Assembly: GCF_013385425.1 (NCBI RefSeq)
Contig: NZ_JACAQA010000009.1
Coordinates: forward strand, 227,750-291,749
Source of the DNA: Pseudomonas gingeri
GTDB lineage: Bacteria > Pseudomonadota > Gammaproteobacteria > Pseudomonadales > Pseudomonadaceae
Reading direction: 5' to 3'
DNA: 64,000 nt
Below the pieces are notes generated by a model that was not told where the DNA came from, searched no databases, and worked only from the letters and a program-made list of their open reading frames with translations. Position 1 is the first letter of the stretch. The number at the start of each line of letters is the position of its first letter. Positions 35,861 to 43,637 of this stretch are shown piece after piece. Position numbers and translations under genes: made by a program.

Positions 35861-35941
35861 CAAGCCCTGCTCCTACAGTGCGCTGTCATACACAAAACCT
35901 GTGAACGACACGAAACTGTAGGAGCAGGGCTTGCCCGCGAA
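35861..35941. repeat. REP pair, AGGAGCAGGGCTTGCCCGCGAA type
   Basis: One full copy (CTGTAGGAGCAGGGCTTG and following, 35916-35941) and a shorter inverted partner (35861-35878), in the 273-base gap between the LysR gene and the ABC ATPase gene. No other feature is seen in that gap. Confidence 0.85.
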
Positions 35942-36074
35942 GGCGTCAGTCCAGACAACCCATACCTCAAACCCAAATCTACCAATACCACTATCGGCAA
36001 CTTTGGCCTCATTGCCACATAGCCTACGCATTCCCTCCCTAGCATGACCCTCATCCGCTAGATGAGGTCCGTCC

Positions 36075-37151
36075 ATGAACAACTCGATCGCCAACGCCTT
36101 GGCCAACCCCGGCGCCCCGATGAAGGTCCGTGGGGTGCGCAAGCGCTTCGGCGCCTTCACCGCGCTGGACAACGTCTCCCTGGACGTGGCCGCCGGCGAG
36201 CTGGTCTGTCTGCTTGGCCCGTCCGGCTGCGGCAAGACCACCTTGCTGCGTTGCATCGCCGGCCTTGAACGTCAGGACGACGGCGAGCTGTTCCTCGGCG
36301 AACGCAATGTCTCCGATCTGCCACCCCAAGCCCGCGACTACGGCATCCTGTTCCAGTCCTACGCGCTGTTCCCGAATCTGACGGTCGAGGCGAATATCGC
36401 CTACGGCCTGGCCGGCAGCGGTCGCGAGGTCACCCGCAAGCGTGTCGGTCAGATGCTGGAACTGGTCGGCCTGCTCGGCAGCGAAAAGAAATACCCCGGG
36501 CAACTCTCCGGCGGCCAGCAACAGCGTGTAGCCCTGGCCCGCGCCCTGGCCCCGGCGCCCTCGCTGTTGCTGCTGGATGAGCCGATGTCGGCCCTCGACG
36601 CCCGGGTCCGCGAGCATCTGTGCACCGAGCTGCGCCAGCTGCAACGCAACCTCGGCGTGACCACCCTGATGGTCACCCACAACCAGGACGAGGCCATGCT
36701 GATGGCCGACCGCATCGCCGTGATGAACAACGGCAAGGTCGAGCAGTACGCCACGCCCCAGGAAATCTACGACAGGCCGGCCACGCCGTTCGTCGCCGAA
36801 TTTGTCGGCCAGGGCAACTGGCTGCCGTTCCAGCGCAGCAGCGACAGCCATGCGCGGGTCGGTGGCATGGATGTGCGCCTGGCTGATGGCACCGCACGGG
36901 CGGCTTCCGGTCGGCTGTTCTGCCGCCCCGAGGCGATCAACGTCAACCCGCCGGTGCATGAGGAAAACCTGTTTCCGGCCCGGGTTCGCGAGATCACCTT
37001 CCTCGGCAATCGCTGCCGCATGAGCTTCGAACTCAACCAGTTGCCCGGTCATGCGCTGTTGGCCGAAATCGGTCCGCAGGACATGCCACGTCTCGGTGCG
37101 CCGGATATCTGGGTGGCATTGCCGCCGCGCAGCCTCCAGGTGTTTGCCTGA
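36075..37151 (+). CDS. ABC transporter ATP-binding protein, putative 2-aminoethylphosphonate importer
   Basis: A 358-residue protein. Walker A GPSGCGKTT (~55), signature LSGGQQQRVALARALA, Walker B LLLLDEPMSALD, His-switch VTHNQDEA. A C-terminal TOBE-like domain (residues ~240-358) places it with the polyamine/iron/phosphonate importer ATPases (MalK/PotA type). Gene order with the fused permease, the solute-binding protein, the FAD oxidase and the PhnZ-like gene matches the 2-aminoethylphosphonate set described for Pseudomonas and relatives. GAGG precedes the start. Confidence 0.88.
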   Translation: MNNSIANALANPGAPMKVRGVRKRFGAFTALDNVSLDVAAGELVCLLGPSGCGKTTLLRCIAGLERQDDGELFLGERNVSDLPPQARDYGILFQSYALFPNLTVEANIAYGLAGSGREVTRKRVGQMLELVGLLGSEKKYPGQLSGGQQQRVALARALAPAPSLLLLDEPMSALDARVREHLCTELRQLQRNLGVTTLMVTHNQDEAMLMADRIAVMNNGKVEQYATPQEIYDRPATPFVAEFVGQGNWLPFQRSSDSHARVGGMDVRLADGTARAASGRLFCRPEAINVNPPVHEENLFPARVREITFLGNRCRMSFELNQLPGHALLAEIGPQDMPRLGAPDIWVALPPRSLQVFA

Positions 37152-37152
37152 G

Positions 37153-38877
37153 ATGGCCGCTGAAATCAGCCTGGCCCTGTCCCGGCAGTCGAGCGTGAAG
37201 ACTGCCCGGGTCGGCCTCGGCGACCGTCTGTTCGTGGTCGGCGGCAAGCTGCTCTGGCTCTGTCTGCTGGGTGTGGCGGTGCTGCTGCCATTGCTGGCGA
37301 TCTTCTGGCGCGGTTTCAGCAGTGAAGCCGGGCAGGGCGGTGGCTGGATCGCGGCAAAGGAACTGGTGAACAGCGACAATTTCCACTGGCTGCTGGGTAA
37401 TAGCCTGAAGGTTTCCCTCAGTGTGGCGGCCATCGTCGTACCCCTGGCCTATCTGTTTGCCTACGCCCTGCAACGGACCCTGATTCCCGGCAAATCCCTG
37501 TGGCGCGCCCTGTCCCTGTTGCCGCTGATGGCCCCGTCGATGCTGCCGGGTATCGCCCTGGTCTACCTGTTCGGTAACCAGGGCCTGCTGCGTGGCCTGC
37601 TGTCGGAAAATATCTACGGTTTCTGGGGAATAGTCCTGGGCGAAGTCATCTACACCTTTCCCCATGCCCTGATGATCCTGATCTCGGCCTTGTCCCTGGC
37701 CGATGCGCGGTTGTTCGACGCCGCGTCGAGCATGGGCGCCAGTCCCTGGAAGGCGTTTCACAGCATCACCTGGCCGGCCAGCCGCCAGGCGGTATTCGCC
37801 GCCTTCTGCCTGGTATTCACCCTGACGATCACCGACTTCGGCGTGCCGGTGGTGGTGGGCGGCGACTATCAGGTGCTGGCGCTGGAAGCCTACAAGGCGG
37901 TGGTCGGCCAGCAGCAATTCGGGCGTGGCGCCTTGATTGGCATGATCCTGCTGTTGCCGGCGCTGTTCAGTTTTGCCGTCGATGCCTGGCTGCGCCGCCG
38001 TCATGGCGAGGCCATGAGCGGGCGGGCCCAGGTATTCAAACCGGCACCGTCACGCCGCCGCGACGCCTGCTACCTGGCGATCGTGCTGTTGATCTGCGCG
38101 GCCCTGCTGCTGGTATTCGGCATGGCGGTGTACTCGTCGCTGGTGAAGTTCTGGCCGTACAACCTGTCGTTGTCGTTCAGTCACTACGCCTTCAATGCGA
38201 CCACCGGCAGCGGTTGGCTGGCCTACCGCAACAGCCTGACCCTGGCCCTGAGCACGGCGCTGATCGGCAGCGGGCTGATTTTCACCGGGGCCTACCTGAT
38301 GGAGAAAACCCGCAGCCAACGCGGCCTGAACCTGGCCTTGCGCATCCTCGGTTTCGTGCCGATGGCGGTCCCGGGTTTGGTCCTGGGCCTGGGCTACGTG
38401 TTCTTCTTCAACCTCAATGGCAACCCGCTGAATGTGTTCTACGGGACCATGACCCTGCTGGTGGTCTGCACCATCGCCCATTACCTGACCACCGCGCAGA
38501 TGACCGCCACCACCGCGTTGCGCCAGCTCGACAACGAGTTCGAAGCCGCCGCGCTGTCGCTCAAGGCACCGCTCTACCGGCACTACTTGCGGGTCACGTT
38601 GCCGATCTGTCTGCCGGCGTTGCTCGACATCGTGCGTTACCTGTTCGTCTCGGCGATGACCACGGTGTCGGCGGCGATCTTTCTCTACAGCCCCGACACC
38701 ATCCTCGCGGCGGTGGCGGTGCTGAATATGGACGACGCCGGCAATGTCGGCGGTGCCGCCGCCATGTCGAGCCTGATCCTGTTTACCTCGGTGGCCGTCT
38801 CGCTGCTGCTGGCCTGGGCGTCGCGCGGCGTGTTACGCCGCTCCCAGGCCTGGCGGCAGACCGAGCCCGGGCATTGA
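37153..38877 (+). CDS. ABC transporter permease, duplicated (2-aminoethylphosphonate type)
   Basis: 574 residues with about twelve membrane helices in two homologous halves, each with an EAA-like cytoplasmic loop (LFDAASSMGASPWKAFHSITWP and EFEAAALSLKAPLYRHYLRVTLP). A fused permease of this type is used by iron(III) and phosphonate importers. It starts one base after the ATPase stop and is translationally coupled to it. Confidence 0.9.
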   Translation: MAAEISLALSRQSSVKTARVGLGDRLFVVGGKLLWLCLLGVAVLLPLLAIFWRGFSSEAGQGGGWIAAKELVNSDNFHWLLGNSLKVSLSVAAIVVPLAYLFAYALQRTLIPGKSLWRALSLLPLMAPSMLPGIALVYLFGNQGLLRGLLSENIYGFWGIVLGEVIYTFPHALMILISALSLADARLFDAASSMGASPWKAFHSITWPASRQAVFAAFCLVFTLTITDFGVPVVVGGDYQVLALEAYKAVVGQQQFGRGALIGMILLLPALFSFAVDAWLRRRHGEAMSGRAQVFKPAPSRRRDACYLAIVLLICAALLLVFGMAVYSSLVKFWPYNLSLSFSHYAFNATTGSGWLAYRNSLTLALSTALIGSGLIFTGAYLMEKTRSQRGLNLALRILGFVPMAVPGLVLGLGYVFFFNLNGNPLNVFYGTMTLLVVCTIAHYLTTAQMTATTALRQLDNEFEAAALSLKAPLYRHYLRVTLPICLPALLDIVRYLFVSAMTTVSAAIFLYSPDTILAAVAVLNMDDAGNVGGAAAMSSLILFTSVAVSLLLAWASRGVLRRSQAWRQTEPGH

Positions 38878-38930
38878 TCCCGCCACAACCCATTTGCCCA
38901 ACCCAACCACACTCACCAAGGAACCGCACC

Positions 38931-39953
38931 ATGTTCAAGCCCCTGGCTCTTGCCGCTGCTGTCCTCACTGCTTTCAGCCTGAATGCCTTTGCCGCGAAAA
39001 CCGAACTGACCGTGTACACGGCCCTTGAGTCCGAGCAGTTGACCGCCTACAAGAAAGCTTTCGAAGCGGCCAACCCGGACGTGGAAATCAAGTGGGTGCG
39101 CGATTCCACCGGCATCATCACCGCCAAGCTTCTGGCCGAGAAGGCGCGGCCGCAGGCTGACGTGGTCTGGGGCCTGGCGGCTTCCAGCCTGGCGATCCTC
39201 GATCAGCAGGGCATGCTGCAAAGCTACGCACCCAAGGACCTGGGCAAGATCGGCAACCACTATCGCGACGCGGCGAACCCGCCGTCCTGGGTTGGCATGG
39301 ATGTCTGGGCCGCGACCATCTGCTTCAACACCGTCGAAGCCGAGAAGCAGCATTTGACCAAGCCGGTGAGCTGGCAGGACCTGACCAAACCCGAGTACAA
39401 GGGCAAGATCGTGATGCCGAACCCGGCCTCGTCCGGCACCGGTTTCCTGGATGTCAGCGCCTGGTTGCAGACCTTCGGCCAGGAGCAGGGCTGGAAGTAC
39501 ATGGATGAACTGCACCAGAACATCGGCCAGTACGTTCACTCCGGTTCCAAACCGTGCAAGCTGGCGGCGTCGGGTGAATTCCCGATCGGTATTTCCTTCG
39601 AATACCCGGCGGTGCAGCTGAAGCGTCAGGGCGCGCCACTGGACATCATCCTGCCGAAGGAAGGCCTGGGTTGGGAGATCGAGGCGACTGCGGTGATGAA
39701 GGGCACCCCCCATGAAGAGGCGGCGAAGAAGCTGGCGGATTTCTCGGCCAGCCCGGCGGCCATGGAGCTGTACAAGGAAAACTTCGCCGTGCTGGCACAG
39801 CCGGGTATTGCCAAGCCGCAGACCGAATTGCCGGCGGATTACGAGCAGCGCCTGATCAAGAACGACTTTGCCTGGGCCTCGAAGAACCGCGACGAAATCC
39901 TCACCGAATGGCGCAAGCGTTATGACGGCAAGTCGGAGAAGTTGCCTCAGTAA
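38931..39953 (+). CDS. Periplasmic solute-binding protein, putative 2-aminoethylphosphonate
   Basis: A 340-residue protein with a signal peptide (cleaved after AFA). The mature part is a family 1/iron-type binding protein: ELTVYTALESEQL, WVRDSTGIITAKLLAEKARPQADVVW, NPASSGTGFLDVSAWL. The SSGTG and DSTGI loops are placed to bind a phosphonate or phosphate group. AAGGA precedes the ATG. It is the last gene of the transporter unit before a REP pair. Confidence 0.9.
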   Translation: MFKPLALAAAVLTAFSLNAFAAKTELTVYTALESEQLTAYKKAFEAANPDVEIKWVRDSTGIITAKLLAEKARPQADVVWGLAASSLAILDQQGMLQSYAPKDLGKIGNHYRDAANPPSWVGMDVWAATICFNTVEAEKQHLTKPVSWQDLTKPEYKGKIVMPNPASSGTGFLDVSAWLQTFGQEQGWKYMDELHQNIGQYVHSGSKPCKLAASGEFPIGISFEYPAVQLKRQGAPLDIILPKEGLGWEIEATAVMKGTPHEEAAKKLADFSASPAAMELYKENFAVLAQPGIAKPQTELPADYEQRLIKNDFAWASKNRDEILTEWRKRYDGKSEKLPQ

Positions 39954-39978
39954 CATCCTTGTTTGACTCGCGGGCCTC

Positions 39979-40067
39979 TTCGCGGGCAAGCCCTGCTCCT
40001 ACAAGTCTGTGTCGGACACATCATGTACGTACGACGCGAACCTGTAGGAGCAGGGCTTGCCCGCGAA
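39979..40067. repeat. REP pair, AGGAGCAGGGCTTGCCCGCGAA type
   Basis: A full inverted pair of the subtype at 35861. It sits between the transporter genes and the catabolic genes, possibly tuning mRNA levels within a longer transcript. Confidence 0.9.
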
Positions 40068-40101
40068 CCGCGCAGCGGCCATTCCCCTCAGGACCCACCC
40101 C

Positions 40102-41238
40102 ATGACAAACCACAACGACATCCTCATCGTCGGCGCTGGCATCCTCGGCCTGTCCCACGCCTACGCCGCCGCCCGGCGCGGCCTCAAGGTCACGGTCTTC
40201 GAGCGCAGCGCCACGCCCCTGGGCGCTTCGGTGCGCAACTTCGGCCAGGCCCTGGTCACCGGCCAGCCGCCGGGCATCATGTCCGAACTGGCTCGCGCCA
40301 GCCGTGAGATCTGGTCCCAGTGGGCGCAGCAGGCCGGTTTCGCCCTCAAGCGCAACGGCTCATACCTGTTTGCCCGCACCGAAGCCGAAGAACATCTGCT
40401 GGACGCCTTCTGCGTCGGCCGCGCCCGGGAACAGGGCTACCGCGTCGAACTGCTGCGCGGCGCCGCGCTGAACGATCTCTACGGCGGCCAATTCAGCCAT
40501 CACCGCGCCGCGCTGCACGGTCTGGACGACCAACAGCTCTATTCCCGCGAAGCGATCCCGACGCTGATCGAGTACCTGCAACGGGACCTGGGCGTGACCT
40601 TCCACTTCTCGACCCTGGTCCGCGAAGTCGAGTCCGGCCAGTTGCACAGCACCGCCGGCACCTTCCGTGGGGAACAGATCATCGTCTGTTCCGGCCACGA
40701 TTATCAGACCCTGCTGGCCGAGCCCATCAGCCAGTTGCAACCGGGCATCTGCCGCCTGCAAATGCTCCGCGCCCGACCCCAGGTCGAGCTGAACCTGCAA
40801 CACGCGCTGCTCACGGGCCTCAGCTGCGTGCACTACGGCGCCTTTGCCGATCTGCCGGAAGCGGCGGCCGTCCAGGCCGAGATCCTGCGCGATAGCCCGC
40901 ACCTGCCTGAACACGGTATCCACCTGCTGATCAGCCCGACGCCTTATGGCGACCTGATCATCGGCGACTCCCACCACTACGGCAGCGATGCCTCGCCGTT
41001 CAATGCCGAACAGGTCGATACCTGGCTGCTGGAACTGGCCGAGCAGACCCTGGGCTGCAAGGTGCAGGTGCTGGAGCGTTGGCAGGGGGTCTACGGCTCC
41101 AGGGGGCCGGGTCCCTTTTCGTTCCTCCGGGCCGTGCCGGGCGTGAGTGCCGCGCTGATGCACACCGGGGTTGGCATGAGCGTCGGTCCGGCCCTGGCCG
41201 AAGGCAATATCGCCCGTTTGCTGGGGGAGTCGGCATGA
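40102..41238 (+). CDS. FAD-dependent oxidoreductase of phosphonate loci (TIGR03364-like)
   Basis: 378 residues of the DadA/glycine-oxidase fold. The FAD motif is DILIVGAGILGLSHAYAAARRG, followed by the FERSATPLGASVRNFGQ loop; the C-terminal GVYGSRGPGPF and HTGVGMSVGPALAEG close the FAD site. This family occurs beside PhnZ-like HD proteins and aminoethylphosphonate transporters and probably oxidises the amine of 2-aminoethylphosphonate or an N-methyl derivative; the exact substrate is inference. Its stop overlaps the next start (ATGA). Confidence 0.85.
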   Translation: MTNHNDILIVGAGILGLSHAYAAARRGLKVTVFERSATPLGASVRNFGQALVTGQPPGIMSELARASREIWSQWAQQAGFALKRNGSYLFARTEAEEHLLDAFCVGRAREQGYRVELLRGAALNDLYGGQFSHHRAALHGLDDQQLYSREAIPTLIEYLQRDLGVTFHFSTLVREVESGQLHSTAGTFRGEQIIVCSGHDYQTLLAEPISQLQPGICRLQMLRARPQVELNLQHALLTGLSCVHYGAFADLPEAAAVQAEILRDSPHLPEHGIHLLISPTPYGDLIIGDSHHYGSDASPFNAEQVDTWLLELAEQTLGCKVQVLERWQGVYGSRGPGPFSFLRAVPGVSAALMHTGVGMSVGPALAEGNIARLLGESA

Positions 41239-41798
41239 AGCCCGTCGAGCAGGTGCTGGATGAGGTCTTCGGCCTGTACCAGCAGTTCGGCAGCGCCGAC
41301 TACATCGGTGAGCCGGTGTCCCAGTTGGAGCATATGTCCCAGGCCGCGCAGCTGGCGCTGGCCGAGGGCTTCGACGATGAAGTGGTGCTGGCGGCGTTCT
41401 TCCACGATATCGGGCATATCTGCCCGTCCGGCGAGCAACCGACGGGGGATATGGGCGGTTATGGCGTGGTCAGTCACGAGCGCCTCGGCGCGGACTATCT
41501 GCGTCGGGCGGGCTTCAGCGAACGGCTGGCGCGACTGGTGGAATATCACGTCCAGGCCAAGCGTTTTCTGACATTGCGTGAGCCCGGATACTACGACTGC
41601 TTGAGCGAAGCGAGCCGGCGTACCCTGGAGTACCAGGGCGGTGTCATGACGGAAGAAGAGGCTCGGCAGTTCGAGCAGGATCCGCTGTGTGCCGTGAGCC
41701 TGCGGATGCGCCATTGGGACGAGCAGGCCAAGCTCAAGGCCGTGCCGGTGATTGATCTGCGGCTGTTGCGCGACAAGGCGGAGAAGTTCCTACGTTGA
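41235..41798 (+). CDS. PhnZ-like HD-domain mixed-valent diiron oxygenase
   Basis: A 187-residue HD protein. The family-specific N-terminal motif (ADYIGEPVSQLEHMSQAA) contains the Tyr and Glu that close the PhnZ active site, then H57-D58 (FFHDIGH), SHERLGADYL, EYHVQAKRFL and RMRHWDEQ supply the remaining iron ligands. PhnZ cleaves 1-hydroxy-2-aminoethylphosphonate to glycine and phosphate with O2. The usual hydroxylase partner PhnY is not present here; the adjacent flavin oxidase is instead coupled to it. Confidence 0.87.
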   Translation: MKPVEQVLDEVFGLYQQFGSADYIGEPVSQLEHMSQAAQLALAEGFDDEVVLAAFFHDIGHICPSGEQPTGDMGGYGVVSHERLGADYLRRAGFSERLARLVEYHVQAKRFLTLREPGYYDCLSEASRRTLEYQGGVMTEEEARQFEQDPLCAVSLRMRHWDEQAKLKAVPVIDLRLLRDKAEKFLR

Positions 41799-42009
41799 TT
41801 CTGGAAAAGTGACCACAGGTCCATGCGGATTTGACGTGGGATGCCAGAGACTATTCGGATATAAATAAATACGACCTTGGCTGAAGATGACTCTCGCAGT
41901 TCAAGCACGGCGCGCCGTTGCGGAGCTGTCTGAAAGTTCGATTCGACGGTGCTCTCGCCGCACGACTCGATGTTGTCTTCATCCAATAATAATGCCGAGG
42001 TCTACATCT
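41799..42009 (+). promoter_or_regulatory. Promoter region of the secreted-peptide operon
   Basis: AT-richer than its surroundings. TATAAA at 41860-41865 is a possible -10 without a good -35. The GAGG ribosome site of the peptide gene is at 41997-42000. Confidence 0.3.
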
Positions 42010-42162
42010 ATGCTGGAAGCAACCCAACAAGAAAACACCCTTCAGGAAATGACCCTCGAAGAGACCCAGGACGTTCGTGGTTCCGGGTTCTTCACCGATT
42101 TCGGTCCGCTCCTCGACCAAGCGGTCGACTGGATCTCCGAAGGCCTGAAGAAAGCCAGCTGA
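42010..42162 (+). CDS. Double-glycine-type secreted peptide precursor (50 aa)
   Basis: A 50-codon gene with GAGG nine bases before the ATG. The first ~25 residues (ending MTLEETQDVRGS) behave like a C39-peptidase leader: counting back from a cut after GS, Gly is at -2, Val at -4, Glu at -8 and Met at -12. The remainder, GFFTDFGPLL to ISEGLKKAS, is 25 residues and could form an amphipathic helix with a hydrophobic face and a basic end, with no cysteines. Directly downstream are a HlyD-like adaptor, a C39-ABC exporter, an acyltransferase and an outer-membrane channel. The product is probably a secreted bacteriocin, signal or surfactant-like peptide. Confidence 0.75.
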   Translation: MLEATQQENTLQEMTLEETQDVRGSGFFTDFGPLLDQAVDWISEGLKKAS

Positions 42163-42194
42163 TCCCGCTGCCAGGGCGATAGCTATCGCCCATT

Positions 42195-42278
42195 GTAGGA
42201 GCCGGCTTGCCGGCGATGGCGTCCGGATGGGCAACGCGAGACCTTGCGGTCGCGTCGCCAGCCAGCCGGTTCCTACAG
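42195..42278. repeat. REP pair, GAGCCGGCTTGCCGGCGA type
   Basis: GTAGGAGCCGGCTTGCCGGCGATGG and a partly degraded inverse copy. It lies between the peptide gene and the exporter genes, where a structured RNA end could let the small peptide mRNA accumulate above the exporter mRNA. Confidence 0.82.
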
Positions 42279-42356
42279 GGTGCGTTGTGTCCTCAGAGCT
42301 GTATTCCCTCACTGGCGCGAGCCCTGTCGCGTCGGTTGCCATGCACGAGTTCACCT

Positions 42357-43637
42357 ATGCTTGAGTTGGGCAAGGTCGCGCCGCGAACGGCGCTGGCACC
42401 CGTGGTCTTCGCCTGGTTCGTCTGCCTGTTTTTCGCCGGTGGCCTGGTCCTGCTGTTTATCGGCAACTACGCGAAGAAAGAAGATGTCCCGGGCCGGATC
42501 CTGACCCGCGATGTGGTGCGCATCACCAGTGAACGCCCCGCCCATATCCGCGAAGTGCTGGTGGAGGCCGGCGACTCGGTGAGCAAGGACCAGCCCCTGG
42601 TGCGTATCCGCACCCTGGAGCCGGAAAGCTTCAACGAAGGCAGCGACAAACCCCTTTCCGCCCAAAGCGCCGAGCGTCTGGGCAGCTTGCTGGACGATGC
42701 CACGGGCGATGAACGCCAGGCCCGTTCGGCCCATGAAACCCAGAAAAAACTCCTGCAATTGCAGATCGAACAACTGCACAAGGATCTGCAACTCACCGCC
42801 ACCATCAAGCGCTCGATCCAGCGTCGGGCCGCGATTGCCCAGGAAAATCGCCAGCGTCATGAACGCCTGGCCGCCGAAGGCGCGGTGTCCGTGGCGGCGC
42901 TGAACGAGGCGATCGTCAAGCACGAGGCTGTGCTCCAGGACCTGGCCAATAACGACCTGGCCCAGGCCAGCGCGCAGCAACGGATCCTCGAACTGGAGCA
43001 GCGCGGCAGCGAAGCCGATCACACTCTCAGCAGCCGCCTCAGCGATCTCGCCCGGCAACGCCATGACTTGCGCGAGCGTTTGGAGAACCTCAACAAGAGC
43101 CAGGAATATGTCCTGTTGTCCCCCGTCGAGGGCGTGGTCGATGCCGTCTCGGTGTTCCCCGGGGCCCGGGCCCAGGGCGGCCAGCCGATGATGTTGCTGC
43201 GCATCAGCCGGGCGCTGCACGAGGCGCCGGTGGTGGTCCTCGATGTCAGCCCGGCGGCCATCGGTTTTGCCGGCGCTGGCACCGAAGTCATCGTGCGGGT
43301 CGATGCGTTTCCCTATGAGCGTTATGGCGTGATCAGGGGGCAGATTGTCCGTAGCACCGCCAGTACCTACCTGGAAGCCGCGCCCGGTGCCAGGACCGAT
43401 GGCGAGGAACCGGGGCCGACTTATCGCGCCGAGGTGAAGCTCGACTTTTCCGACCCACGGACCAAGATCCGCCAGGACTGGCTCAAGGACGGCATGACCC
43501 TCAGCGGTTCATTGCGTCTGGAACGCCTGAACCTGATGGAGTGGTTGTTCCTGCCGGTGCTCCGTGGGCTGGCGGGCAATCCTGACTACCTGCCGACGCT
43601 GGGCTCCCCGGCGCGGCCTGTGGATAAATCCGCATGA
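42357..43637 (+). CDS. HlyD-family membrane fusion protein
   Basis: 426 residues. A short cytosolic N terminus and one membrane helix (VVFAWFVCLFFAGGLVLLFIG) are followed by a split lipoyl domain (RPAHIREVLVEAGDSVSKDQPLVRI). A long coiled-coil hairpin rich in Gln, Glu and Leu (~120-270) and a beta-barrel with the RVDAFPYERYGVIRGQI motif, typical of HlyD/CvaA adaptors, complete it. It links the ABC exporter to the outer-membrane channel. Its stop overlaps the exporter start by four bases. Confidence 0.88.
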   Translation: MLELGKVAPRTALAPVVFAWFVCLFFAGGLVLLFIGNYAKKEDVPGRILTRDVVRITSERPAHIREVLVEAGDSVSKDQPLVRIRTLEPESFNEGSDKPLSAQSAERLGSLLDDATGDERQARSAHETQKKLLQLQIEQLHKDLQLTATIKRSIQRRAAIAQENRQRHERLAAEGAVSVAALNEAIVKHEAVLQDLANNDLAQASAQQRILELEQRGSEADHTLSSRLSDLARQRHDLRERLENLNKSQEYVLLSPVEGVVDAVSVFPGARAQGGQPMMLLRISRALHEAPVVVLDVSPAAIGFAGAGTEVIVRVDAFPYERYGVIRGQIVRSTASTYLEAAPGARTDGEEPGPTYRAEVKLDFSDPRTKIRQDWLKDGMTLSGSLRLERLNLMEWLFLPVLRGLAGNPDYLPTLGSPARPVDKSA

